Shown here: piece by piece, positions 23,216 to 33,461 of the stretch
Position numbering within the stretch: the first letter of the stretch is position 1
Layout of the letters: each line of letters begins with the position of its first letter
Assembly (NCBI GenBank): GCA_016748015.1
Contig: JAAOMT010000710.1
Location: 227,885-291,884 of the forward strand
DNA from: Geosiphon pyriformis
Lineage: Eukaryota > Glomeromycota > Glomeromycetes > Archaeosporales > Geosiphonaceae
Direction: 5' to 3'
DNA length: 64,000 nt
Program-made: the position numbers and the translations under genes
Notes under the pieces: model-generated
Database searches by the model: none
Seen by the model: only the letters and a program-made list of their open reading frames with translations
Told to the model about the DNA's origin: nothing

Positions 23216-24197
23216 TGTTACCAGAGGTTTTTGGTCTCTTTTCTGTAATGTTGTTAATACTTATTTGCTGTAAATTCACGTTTTCTGGATGTGGTTGAAC
23301 CTCCAGTAACTGAATTTATCTTCAAATTATCTCCTATAATTTGAACTTGCTGGGCTTATGAGTGGAATGGCCAATTCCGTGCCAGTTGCTTTATGTAGTT
23401 ACATTGTAGTAAACGTCAACTCTTTCCCAGGAATTGCTCGTCTGGAAGCTCACTAAAAATGTGTAGTTACTTTGCTGTGAAAGTCAACTCTTCTACAGGA
23501 ATCTTGTCTGTAGGCTACCCTAATGATTGTAATAAGAAAAGAAAAAAAAATAAAAGAAGTGTAAAAGAAATAGGATCTTATTAAGGGAAACGTTTTTTAT
23601 CCAGGCCTGGAGTCACTAACAGTTTACTGAAATTGGTAGCTAATCAATTTCGAAATATTAATTGGGTTTTGGGGATTTTCCAAGTACAATAATTTAGAGA
23701 ATTTGGTTTTTCGAATTATTTGATATTTATTTCTTTTTGTGTGTATAGAAATGGTTTGTAAAAGATAAATCTAAAGTAAGATACATTTTCTCGAAGAGAG
23801 AAGCTTTTCTTTTATACAACTTGTCGTAACACTATTCTATGAACTCAAACTTTGCTATTTTCTACAATTTCACTGAACTAAAGATACATTTCGGCAAACT
23901 ATAAGTTATTTCGGTGAACTATTAGATATTTCGATAAACTATCAATTATTTTGGTGAATTTCTACAAATTTCGGCGAACTTTTTGAATATTACATAGTTC
24001 GGGGTATTGCATGATTGATCATCGCAATTAGGTTGCATTGGTGTTGTGTACAATTTGGGTTATTAATTAAATGATAATTTCGGACATTTTTGCTAATATA
24101 ATAAGTAATTATTTAAAACAATAATATATGCTAATTAATGATAGGAATTATAAGATAATTTCATGCTAAATAATATCTCTAATTTCGTTTGGTAACA
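23216..24197 (-). repeat. Element 1 5' LTR (family A)
   Basis: 982 bp, TGTTACCAGAGG to TTTGGTAACA. It differs from its partner by scattered transitions and by lacking the 11-bp duplication. The TTTCGG array is at about 23868-23985. It carries the element's promoter for minus-strand transcription, but no core promoter motif can be fixed by eye. Confidence 0.95.
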
Positions 24198-25790
24198 CCA
24201 TTGATTCCAATTTTCTTTCATCAGTTCTTTTGTTGAAATAATAATAGTTGTCTTTCCAAAAGTATTCTTTACTTTTTCTACTATTTTATCTAACCAGTTT
24301 ATTGATTGTTTTTGTGGTCATTGGTATGGTGTACTTTTCTCTTTTTGTTTGGTGTTTCAATAACAGATTGTTTAATTGTTGATGATAATTTTTATGTTTA
24401 CTTGCTGTTGACTTAAAGCCTAAAACAATTGTTAAACTAAAGTGTGAATATGGTCTGGTGTTTTTATTTTTCTTTGTTGCTTTTGTTGTGTATACTGTGT
24501 TTTTATATACTTTTTTTGGTTGTTCAATTTGACATGTTTGATTTGATGATTATGATTGGTTCCAAATCTCGTAAAATCTTATCTGGTTGGACTATTATTC
24601 TCTATACTTCCAGTTGTAGAATATTATTGGTAGATGTTGATACTATATTGTGATATAGTTTTAGTTGATTTCCATGTACTGCTTTAATTAAGATTTTGTT
24701 GTTCAATCTTAATTTATAGGCTCCATTTCCAAGAATTTTTTTTATGTTAAATAGTTCATCCCATTTGGGGTCAAATTTTCTACTCCATTGTTTTTCTACT
24801 TTGGTATAATGTAAGAGTATTTTGTCTCTAATCTTGAATTCAACTGGTTTATCTGGTAGTTAGTTATTGTGTCTTTTTTTTTGTTTTTTTTGTAACTTTT
24901 GAATATTATTAGCTGCTTTTTGATGTTTGTTTTCTAGTGTTTTTATTAAGTCATATGTTTTTCTCAACAATGTTCTTTGGAAATTTTCTTCTGTTATTGG
25001 TTTTGTTGAATATGTTTTGACTTCTATCTCAACTGATAATGTTGCTGTTCTACCATATACTAATTCAAATGGTGTTGCTTGTGTAGTGTCTTGCTTTATT
25101 GTTTGATAAGCAAATAAGACTGATGGTATGAACAAATCCCATTTATTCTGGTTTTTTTGGCTGATTTTGGCAATTACTTTACACAATATTTGGTTAAATC
25201 TTTTGACTAACCCATTTGTTTATGAATGGTATGGTGATAATAATGGTCTTTTTATTCCAAATCTTTGGCTTAATTCTGCTAATGTTCTATTCACAAAGTG
25301 AGTTTTTTGATCTGATAATAATTTTTTTGAACATTCGTGTTAACAGATTAAATCTTGATAAATGAATTTGGCAACAGATTCTGCATCTGCTCTTTGAATG
25401 GTTTTTGTTTCTGGTTATTTTGTGAGATAATTTATGGCTACTGCAATATATCTGTTGTCTTTGTTGATTATTGTTAATGGTCTAACTAAGTCAATTCCAA
25501 TGTAATTAAATAGTTGTTCCACTTTGATTGGTCTTAACAGTTCACTGAGTCTTGTTTCTCCTCTTCTCTGACAAGCATCACAATTTTGAACATATTGGAT
25601 GATGTCTGGATACATAGATGGCCAATAGTATTTTTTCCATGGTTGCTTCTTTATGAAAATGTCCTGCTGTTGGATCTGAGTGCATGTTGAATAATATTGT
25701 CTCTTTTTCTGGTTCTGTAATTACTCTGGTTGATTGATCTGGATTTCTTTTGTTCTTCTAGTAAAATATATTTTGATGGTTGATAAAATA
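24198..25790 (-). pseudogene. Element 2: integrase relic
   Basis: Read right to left: MYPDIIQYVQNCDACQRRG keeps the CxxC of the zinc-binding domain. Next come FNYIGIDLVRPL (first catalytic Asp) and LLSDQKTHFVNRTLAELSQRFGIKRPL (second Asp), then NGLVKRFNQILC, in which the catalytic Glu is Lys (GAA to AAA). ATPFELVYGRTATL and a C-terminal VEFKIRDKILLHYTKVEKQW complete the family pattern. Integrase would insert cDNA into the genome, consistent with the 4-bp duplications here. Stops at expected Trp and Gln codons break it. From about 24200 to 24650 the minus strand holds the C-terminal end without a recognisable chromodomain. Confidence 0.85.
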
Positions 25791-27375
25791 TTTTAATTGC
25801 TGTTTTATGTTATTTTGTTCTTTTTAAGATATTTTCTCCTTGAACAGTTGGATATTTATATAATATTGAAGTTGTTGGTATTTTTGTATATTTATTTTTT
25901 TGTTATATTTTTGGTTTGAAATGTTTTTAGATTTGTCTTATTTGTGACAAGTCATCAGCATTTTCATTTTTTTTTTCTTTTTTGTAATGTACTGTATAAT
26001 TAAATAGTGAAAGTTCTATTTTCTATCTAGCATAGTGATTGTCTCCAAATTTTTACTTTTAGATTAAAGTCAATCTTTTATGATCAATGTACATATCAAA
26101 CTTTTGATTCAAGTATTCTTTCTATTTTTTGACTGCCCAATAGATAGCTAAGTGTTTTAGTGCTAGAGTTCCATAGTTTTTTTCAGCTGAACTTAAGTTT
26201 CTGCTGGTATAAGCTACTGGGTGTTTTCATCTATCTGGTTTTTTTTAAGATAGTACTGCTCCTAATGCTTAACCAGATATATGTATTGTGATTATGAATG
26301 ACTTGCTATGATCCAAATAGATTAGTATTAGAGCTTGAATAAACTTTCTTCTTAATGTATTAAAAGCTTCTTGCTGAATTTCTGTCTATTCATATCTGAT
26401 GTTCTTTGTTTAGAGCTGGTGTAATGGCTGAGCCAGTTTGGAAAAGTTTTTGATGAAACAGCAGTAATAACCCACAAATTCTAAGAATGCTCTTAGTTCT
26501 GTTAAATTGGTAAGTACTGAAAAGTTTTTAACTATCTCAATTTTGTTTGGATCCATTTTGATTCTGTTTTTGCTCACAACATGTCCCAAAAACTTGAGTT
26601 CAGTTTTTCTAAAAAAATACTTGGTTGCATTTAATTTTAATCCGGCTTTTTTTAGTCTTTCAAATACTTGTTGAAGATGGTGTAAATAATTATTGAATAT
26701 TTTGGAAAACATATTAGTGTTATCCAGATATATGACTACTGATTTCTATAATAATCCAGTATAGACAATTTTCATAAGTCATTGGAATGTGGCTAGAGCA
26801 TTCATTAAACCAAATAGCATAACTTCAAATTCAAAATTTTTTTCTTGAGTTGTAAAAGCTGTTTTCTTTTTGTCTTCTGGATTTATGACTACTTACTAGT
26901 AACTACTGTTTAAGTCTAAAGTTGAAAACCATTTTTTTCCTTCAAAAACATTGAACAGCTCTTGGATCTTTGGTGTTGGGTAGCTATCTCTTTTGGTTAC
27001 TCCATTCAGTTTTTGGTAATCCACACAAAAGTGAATTTTTCCATTTTTCTTATGGACTAGTACTACTGGTAATGATCATGAACTTATTGATGATTAAATT
27101 AGCTTGTTGTTAAGCATCTGATTGATTTTTTGATGAATAATCTTATGGCTGGCTGGTAGATTAATTATGATTACTGAATGTAAGTTTTTTTGAGTAATAA
27201 TGTCAAGGTTTGGATCATTCTGATTTTTCAGAGTTTGATTAACCAGAGTTTTAATTTCTGATTTGTCTAAGATCAGATTTTGCTTGCTAATTTCTTGATT
27301 GTTATTTTCCTCTTCTTTGGAGTTGGTTATTTTCCAAGGACTAACAGCTCCAAAATCTGGTTGTAGTGGTGGTAA
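25791..27375 (-). pseudogene. Element 2: reverse transcriptase and RNase H relic
   Basis: From the right: a linker LPPLQPDFGAVSPWKI follows Gag in the same frame, then VVLVHKKNGKIHFCVDYQKL, KWFSTLDLNSSY, FEFEVMLFGLMNALATFQ, and YLDN at 26719-26730 instead of YLDD. The thumb is well kept over 100 codons (HHLQQVFERLKKAGLKLN, LKFLGHVVSKNRIKMDPNKI, LTELRAFLEFVGYY). RNase H follows with HPVAYTSRNLSSAEKNYGTL. No protease or zinc knuckle lies between the Gag piece and RT, and the junction is in frame. Stops sit at expected Gln and Trp codons. Confidence 0.88.
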
Positions 27376-27966
27376 TCAAATTCCTGATGGCATTGAGGAT
27401 TGCGATTTAAATCTCTTGAAATAATTGCCATATGTTCCTAATAACTCTGCTTTCTTTTGTTTGCTTTGAAATGAAATTTTGTTCAGTGATGTTGTCATGC
27501 TTGCTGTAGCCATGCTTATTATGTTAATAGTATTTTCAGGTGTGTGGTGATATAATGAATTAGCAAGTAAGTCAAATTTTTGCTTCTTCCAAGTGAGTAG
27601 TTGGATTTGTTTTGGTGTTTCTGCTGGTGTTTGTAACCTTCTTTTTTCTTTGTCAGCAAAAGTGATAGGAAATCTCTGTTTGGTGTATTTTTCAATTTCT
27701 CTATTTATTTCTGTGATTAAAAATGCAAATAAGTAGTTTTGTGGAAAGATAATGCTTTGGAGTAGTTCATTGAAGAAATTATTGAAGGCAGATTCTGGAT
27801 CTTCTTGGCCTTCCAAATGATATACTATTCTCTTATTAACATAGCAGTTGAAAGCTGATTCTGTTGGCCAACTATTATTTGTTAATTCGAGATAAGTGTG
27901 ATAGTGTTGAAATAAGAATTTTGTGAATCTTAAATGGTTTGTCTTTGTTTCTTTAGATTCTGCCAC
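27376..27966 (-). pseudogene. Element 2: Gag N-terminal part
   Basis: 196 open codons from ATG to a TGA that could come from CGA; the frame continues beyond the stop into the RT linker. The protein begins MAESKETKTNHLRFTKFLFQ and has a helical pattern with TESAFNCYVNKRI. This resembles in layout, not closely in sequence, the N-terminus of Gag in element 1 (SVYQYIKNRINNYL). There is no capsid core of the FNAFKAAF type and no zinc knuckle. Either an internal deletion joined Gag to RT in frame, or this family encodes a shortened Gag fused to Pol. Confidence 0.7.
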
Positions 27967-28019
27967 TGTTTCAGATGGTTGTTTGTTGATGCTAGTTCTT
28001 TGTTGGATTATATCTTACA

Positions 28020-28029
28020 GAGAGCACCA
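28020..28029 (-). promoter_or_regulatory. Element 2 primer binding site
   Basis: Minus strand TGGTGCTCTC two bases inside the 5' LTR, identical to the site in element 1. Confidence 0.75.
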
Positions 28030-28031
28030 AA

Positions 28032-28918
28032 TATTACAAATAATTATTTGGGGTCTCAAAGCAAATAACAAACCTGTAACTTGATGCTTGATTGATATAA
28101 TAATGTTGGTTTCTGAAAGTTAACTGTATCTGAAGGTTTTGATTGAGTCTTTTGTATAATGAACAAAAATTCAAATGTGGTTTTTCTTAATGGTGTTTCA
28201 GTGTCAACCCACAGGTTAAGTAGTTGTTGTCCATTACTTTCTGGAATTGCAATTTTGTCAATTTTTTTCTCGGTGTAGTGGCCAGCAATTTCCTAGTAAG
28301 CTATTCTTAAATTTGAGTGTCTATTCTTATTCCTGGGTTTTTTATCAGTACTATATCCTGACATCAATAACTCAGTGCTTTAATCTTTTAATCAATTAGT
28401 ACATAACAAGAAATAACAAAACAAAAAAAAATAAAATAAAAGAGAAATAAAGAAATAAGCCAAAGCAATAAATGTTAGTATTCTGTTAATAGCCATAATC
28501 AAGAGCTATTGTTTTAGTATGGTTAAGTATCAATTACTATCAACATAAAATATTAATAGTGGGGAGTGAATTTGAGATATTGAATAATTATTTATTAATA
28601 TTTGTGATATAGAAGATTGCTTAGATTAAATCTAAACTCAAAAGTCCGTTTTTTCTGCTTCTAATGCTACTGCTATATATACCTAATTTATATTCTATGA
28701 GATCACTCATATTCTTAAGCAATGTGCTATGATTTCTTAAGCAATACTCACATTGCTAAACAATGTGCCCTAATTTTTTAATATCACTTCACATTGTTGA
28801 GCAATGTGCTATAATTTCTAATATTGCTCTATATTATTGAGCAATGTGCTCATGTGCTAAATACTACTTCCTTATTGGTCTACTATTTTTCTATATCTGT
28901 TTTTCTTTATGAGTAATA
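28032..28918 (-). repeat. Element 2 5' LTR (family B)
   Basis: 887 bp, TATTACAAATAATTATTTGGGG to GAGTAATA, the mutated forms of TGTTAC and GTAACA. It pairs with the LTR at 17052-17910. The length difference comes from small indels in A-rich runs and in the GCAATGTGCT repeats near 28725-28860. Confidence 0.92.
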
Positions 28919-30240
28919 ATACCAAAACAAAAAAACAATAAAATAGAAAATTTGACTCCAAATAGGACCGATTATTTCACATTGAAAAAATTCTAGAAAA
29001 TAAAGCTTATAAATTAAGATAGAACAACAAAATTTTAGTTAAAACAGCATATAAAGATTGATTGAGACTATATTACAATATAGCATTATTATCTACTAGT
29101 AATATTTTACAACTAAAAATACAACAAATATTAATTCAACCAGATAAGATTTTATAAGATCTAGAACCAATTATAATTATTAACACAAACATGTTAAATT
29201 GATCTATAAAAATAATATATAAAAAACCAATATATACAATAAAAAAAAAGATGAAAATTACCAACAACATTTACTTATTAGCTTAACAATTATTTCAATT
29301 GATCAAACATAAAAAACTGAACATGAAAATCATAATTAATTAACAAACTATTTAGTTTACAAAAAAAAATAGAAATCCCAATATAAAATACAATATAAGA
29401 TATACAGAAAATATAAAAATATAATAGAAAAAATAATAATAAAAATAAAAATAAATATAAAAACACCAAAAACAATAGTACTATACAAAAAATTAACAGA
29501 AAAAAATTGGAAATAATAGACACAACAATTTCCAAGAAACTTTTTTTATTACCATTAAAACAAAAGCTTAATATCTAGAACTTATATACAGATAAAACAA
29601 AACAGACATTTAACATAACAATATTATAACAATTTAAACAATTTGTGAAAAAAAACAATCTATTTACATAAGCATAAACAATATACTAGTTACAAACAAG
29701 ATTTTAAAACTGTTTAAAAATACTATTATACTTAGCAATAAACACAGTAATCATTAATCAATTGAAAAAAATTACTAATATCCAATTTGAGGAATTATAA
29801 ATTCATATTTTCCAAGTTATTTTTAAGAAAAAAGTTATGAAGCTAATCCAAGAAAAAGATTTAAGAAATTTAAAAAATTTAGAAAATCTTGATAGAACTT
29901 AATATTAAAAAAAAATATATTATTACTTATAAAAATTAGAAATTATAATAATAAGTAAAACAGCCAATCAAAAATAGGTGTAGTAAAATAAAGAATTCTA
30001 GAATTTTTTTGGAAAATTGCAGAATTTTAGAATTCCAGAATTTTTTTGGAAAATTACAAAATTTCCAGAAATCTTATATAACACAAATTATATATATATA
30101 GCAAGAATATTAAAAACAGAAAAGTATTCAGAATTTAATAGAGTTCAGAATCTTAATATCATATTATCAACATTCTATATTGATAAAATTCAACACTTAA
30201 TCATACTAAACCAATAGCTTTTAATCATAGTTATTAATAA
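28919..30240 (+). pseudogene. gypsy element 3: integrase C-terminus and 3' remains
   Basis: The first 250 bases continue the integrase from 17051: the sequence matches, base for base in many places, the LHYTKVEKQWSRKFDPKWDEL end of element 2 integrase. After about 29250 the reading frame is lost. Open pieces near 29290-29535 (minus) and 30017-30217 (plus) are AT-rich and match nothing. A direct duplication lies at 29992-30057. No family C LTR or other 3' LTR is recognisable, so the element is truncated or its end is too decayed. Confidence 0.6.
29992..30057. repeat. Two-unit direct repeat
   Basis: Two adjacent units share GAATTTTTTTGGAAAATT and an AGAATTC-like start; the second is 8 bases longer because of an extra AGAATTCC-type piece. 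Confidence 0.6.
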
Positions 30241-30299
30241 AATATTAATTTTGTATTTTTTTTTCTTATTTTCTTATTTTCTTTTATTTTCTTTTGTTT

Positions 30300-32425
30300 T
30301 GTTTTTTTGTTGTTTACTAAATTAATTAAAAAAATTAAGCACTAAGTAATTAATATCAAAAATAATCTGATAAAAGATCTAGAAATAAAGGTAAAAATTT
30401 AAGAACAGCTTATTAAAAGAACATAACTGTCAAAATAAATTGGCCATTATACTGAAAAAAAAATTTATGGAAAAAATTATTAATTAAATCTCTGTTTATT
30501 ATACAAAAAACTTAACTAAAATCTTCAGAAATTACTAATACTATTAGTTATTAAATATCAAGTTATAAATTTGTTATTTGTTCTAACACTCCAAATAATT
30601 ATTTGTAATAATATTTAACAAACTTCTTAAATCTATAAAGATAAAAACTGCTTGATAATTAATGTTAAAATGCTCTTTAATATTTCAAACATTATAATTC
30701 ACTACTGTATTAATTAAATTTGAGAAAACAAATATAAAATCAATTGTTTTTTTGGCATCTTTAAAATTTTTTTATGTCAAGAATTTTGCAACTAAGCTTC
30801 CTATTAAAGAATTAATCAGTCCTAGATCAAAGTATTTTTTGAAGTTAGTACACTTGTAAAAACCATTTTTATTAAAATTATTATCTAAAATTACAAATGA
30901 AGTTTTATTTACAATTTTTACAATCAGTAAATTGATCTTCTTAGCTTAAGCCAAACATATTACTAGAACAATACTAATATACAGTCCTAAAATTGAAACA
31001 GAAAGTTTATTCTTAAAAAGCAGCTTAATAAACAAAAGTTTACTAACAATATCTAAAACTTTATACACATGTTTTGTTAAATTAATGTTTATAATAATTG
31101 TGATATTAGAACCCAAATGATCATATTCTAAACCAGAAATAAATACTTAAACATTTTCAAACTTGTTAACAATTTATGAATAAATTTTTTTTTAATTTTG
31201 TCTTAATAACAATAGAAATCAAATTGTTTATTTTTTTATGTTAATAAATAATATTTTTTTGCTTAACAGAATTGTTTATATTTCTAAAATTACATGTAGC
31301 AATTTTTCAGATTAATTCAGTTATTGTTGGATAGAATTGTCTGAGCTTAAACTTTTATTGTCTATCTTGGCCAGCAGACTCATAACTATAATTAATAAAT
31401 TGTCTATTTTATTTTCAAATTTTTTGACAATTAACAGATCTAAAATCTTTGCTTTAGTAACAGTTTTATCATTAGTAATTGCACTTAAATTTTTACTTAT
31501 CACTATATTTGCTCCTTAATTTTGTAATAAAGAGATTATTAATGATTAATATCCAAAACTAATTTGGAAAACTATTGGTTTAAGTGTATCTAACTTCTTA
31601 GCCAGCTTATTAACTTGTTTTATAAAACTGTTAAAACTATATTCAAAAGTGGCAAACCTATTATTTACTTCCAAAAAAACCAGTAAAAAAGGTTTAATAT
31701 CTGAAGATAAATTATCACTAAAAAAAACCAAAGATATTACATAAAAAATAATATCACCAGCAATTTAAGCCCAAGTTTTTCTACTAAATAAGATTGAATA
31801 AGCAATTGGCATCTGTTTTTTTTTATATATATTTGCTAAGCAAATCTGATCTTAAGAATTAACCACTTATTTATTATGACTATTCAGATTTTTACTTATT
31901 AAATACTTACCAAAAACATGACTAAATTATTTGTATTAAGTACAACAAACCAAAAAAAAATTAGCTTAATGCAAATTTACATTCTTAAAAACTGAAGCAA
32001 AACCAATAGCAGCTTTTTTTGATATCTTATTAGCAAAACAAATTACAATACATCTATTACATACATATAAACTTAGATTGTGACCAATAAAGTAAGTTTT
32101 CCACTATATAAAACCAACAAGTTAGAAAAATTATGAGCAGTAGTACCAACTGGCAAAGTATATAACAAAGCTTAATGCTAATTCTTAAACATTTATGTTT
32201 GTTTATTATTTATAGTCTTAGTTATATAAACAAATTTTTTTTTATAAACACAGACTATTAAAAAACAATCAAATCAACAACTTTTAATAATTTAAATTCT
32301 ACTAAGGCTTTTTGCTAAAAACTAATGAGCTGTATTTTGATTGACATAATTTTATTAAATTTAAAAAAAACTGATTTTACAGCCAATTTGAAAAAATTAA
32401 TTGGAATTTTCTTAACAATTATTTT
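30300..32425 (-). pseudogene. LINE fragment, minus strand
   Basis: Read right to left it begins inside the RRM-like part (IPINFFKLAVKSVFFKFNKI), continues through KTYFIGHNLSLYVCNRCIVI and ANIYKKKQMPIAYSILFSRKTWA, a coiled-coil-like stretch (LVFLEVNNRFATFEYSFNSF, VNKLAKKLDTLKP), and into the AP-type endonuclease (SIIGLY-like strand, NNFNKNGFYKCTNFKKYFDL, DFIFVFSNL). It aligns well with copies L2 and L3 on the other strand. Both ends are cut: the 5' part of ORF1 and all of RT are missing. Many stops are present. Confidence 0.8.
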
Positions 32426-33061
32426 CTAATTCATATGGGTGTTTGTTTTTTTAATATTATTATTTATTGCAAAAAAGATGTATGCTATTTTAAAAAGATT
32501 ACAAGAAAAAAAAGAAGTGCAAAACCTTTTATTTACAGAATATAATTGCAAGTTTTTCCACCAATATATGTTTCTTTGTCATTATGTCTTTTATAACCAA
32601 CTTTGTGGTAATATTAATATTTAGACATCTAAGATATAGAAGAGTTTTCAGGAAATTTTTAAGAAAAGTGGTTTGAAAATATATTAGTCTTATAGCTTAG
32701 TAGAAGTATTTTAATATCAAGAAATTGAAAAAACTACAGAAAAAAATCGATTGAAAATAAATGAATTATTTAAAAAAGCTAAAGATTAGTATTATAATTT
32801 AGCAGATAAAAAAAACATAAATAAAGTAGAAAAATTGTTGTATATTTGAAAGAAACATTGAGGCCTGTTCTTGAGAAATAATAAAAACAATCAATGATCA
32901 TTTTTTAATAATAAGATAGTAATATGTAAAAAAGTCGAAGTAGTTTTAGCTTTACAAAAAAAAACAATTAATGGGTTTTTTGACCAATTTGTAGTAATAA
33001 AAGTAAACGTTTTTTTTGCTCACTTTCGTATGTTATTAATGTGAATTAGTGAATTAATTTT
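32426..33061 (+). other. Unrecognised AT-rich relic between LINE and host genes
   Basis: The LINE homology stops sharply at about 32425. To the right, the plus strand has an open stretch of 61 codons (32439-32624, MFVFLILLFIAKKMYAILKR) with Cys and His residues (YNCKFFHQYMF, LCHYVF), followed by a broken lysine/glutamate-rich stretch to about 32990. It may be a decayed coding sequence, possibly of another transposon. I do not recognise it. Confidence 0.35.
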
Positions 33062-33461
33062 GTTGGCCAAAATTTATTATGTGAAAATTAATGTCATGTT
33101 TTGCCGATCAAAAATGGCTGATCGCGTGACCGGCTTGCCTCGCTTTAAGGACCCCCCCTTATTTGGAAAAAAACAGCCAATGTAATATACCATAATTTGC
33201 TGCGTATACTAATTGGATGTTGTAATTGACATGTGATTTAAAAAAATTCGATAACCCAACATGAAGTGGCTTATGGAAAAATGCAAGTGATCGAAGATTC
33301 TTGGAAAATCAGGCTAAAACTTTTAAAAATAAGCAATTAATTTCACGTCTTTTAACTGTTCCATATTGTGAAAGTCTTAATAACTGCAGAGTATATATTT
33401 TTTAAAATTTCAAGTCTTCAATTTACTTGCTTTACACTCTTTCGCAACAAACCAAAAAAAA
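33062..33461 (+). promoter_or_regulatory. Upstream region of the GRASP gene
   Basis: 400 bp without a gene. Base composition changes here: CpGs return (GATCGCGTGACCGG near 33120) and a C-run CCCCCCCTTATTTGG lies at about 33151. CGATCA and TGATCG form a 6-bp inverted repeat at about 33099-33123. This is the likely promoter and 5' UTR of the gene that starts at 33462. No TATA box or start site can be chosen. Confidence 0.4.

Larger units (their letters stand above)
18295..24197 (-). mobile_element. gypsy element 1 (family A LTRs), gag-protease-dUTPase only
   Basis: The youngest complete element in the window, 5.9 kb, inserted in element 2. LTRs at 18295-19286 and 23216-24197 are nearly identical; the left one has an extra 11-bp tandem copy of CTTCAAATTAT. 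CCAT flanks both ends (18291-18294 and 24198-24201). The 3.9-kb interior holds one Gag-protease-dUTPase reading frame on the minus strand with a primer site on the right and a purine tract on the left. There is no reverse transcriptase, RNase H or integrase and no space for them, so it is non-autonomous and needs these enzymes in trans. Confidence 0.95.
17052..28918 (-). mobile_element. gypsy element 2 (family B LTRs), split by element 1
   Basis: A minus-strand LTR retrotransposon inserted in the integrase gene of element 3. Its LTRs lie at 17052-17910 and 28032-28918, and ATAC flanks both ends (17048-17051 and 28919-28922). Its own DNA amounts to about 5.96 kb; the rest is the nested element 1. 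Content in transcription order: 5' LTR (right), primer site, Gag N-terminus, RT, RNase H, integrase, purine tract, 3' LTR (left). No protease, zinc knuckle or dUTPase is seen. LTR differences are almost all transitions. All genes are broken. Confidence 0.93.

Noticed and set aside
18295-24197. Endogenous virus explanation for the Gag-protease-dUTPase element
   Set aside because: LTRs with 4-bp duplications, gypsy-type Gag and protease, and no envelope gene. Related elements in the same window carry gypsy RT and integrase, so a retrotransposon is sufficient.
29290-29535. Very hydrophobic 81-codon minus-strand open frame
   Set aside because: It lies opposite A-rich remains of element 3; A-runs read in reverse give Phe/Leu runs. 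There is no similarity or conserved motif.
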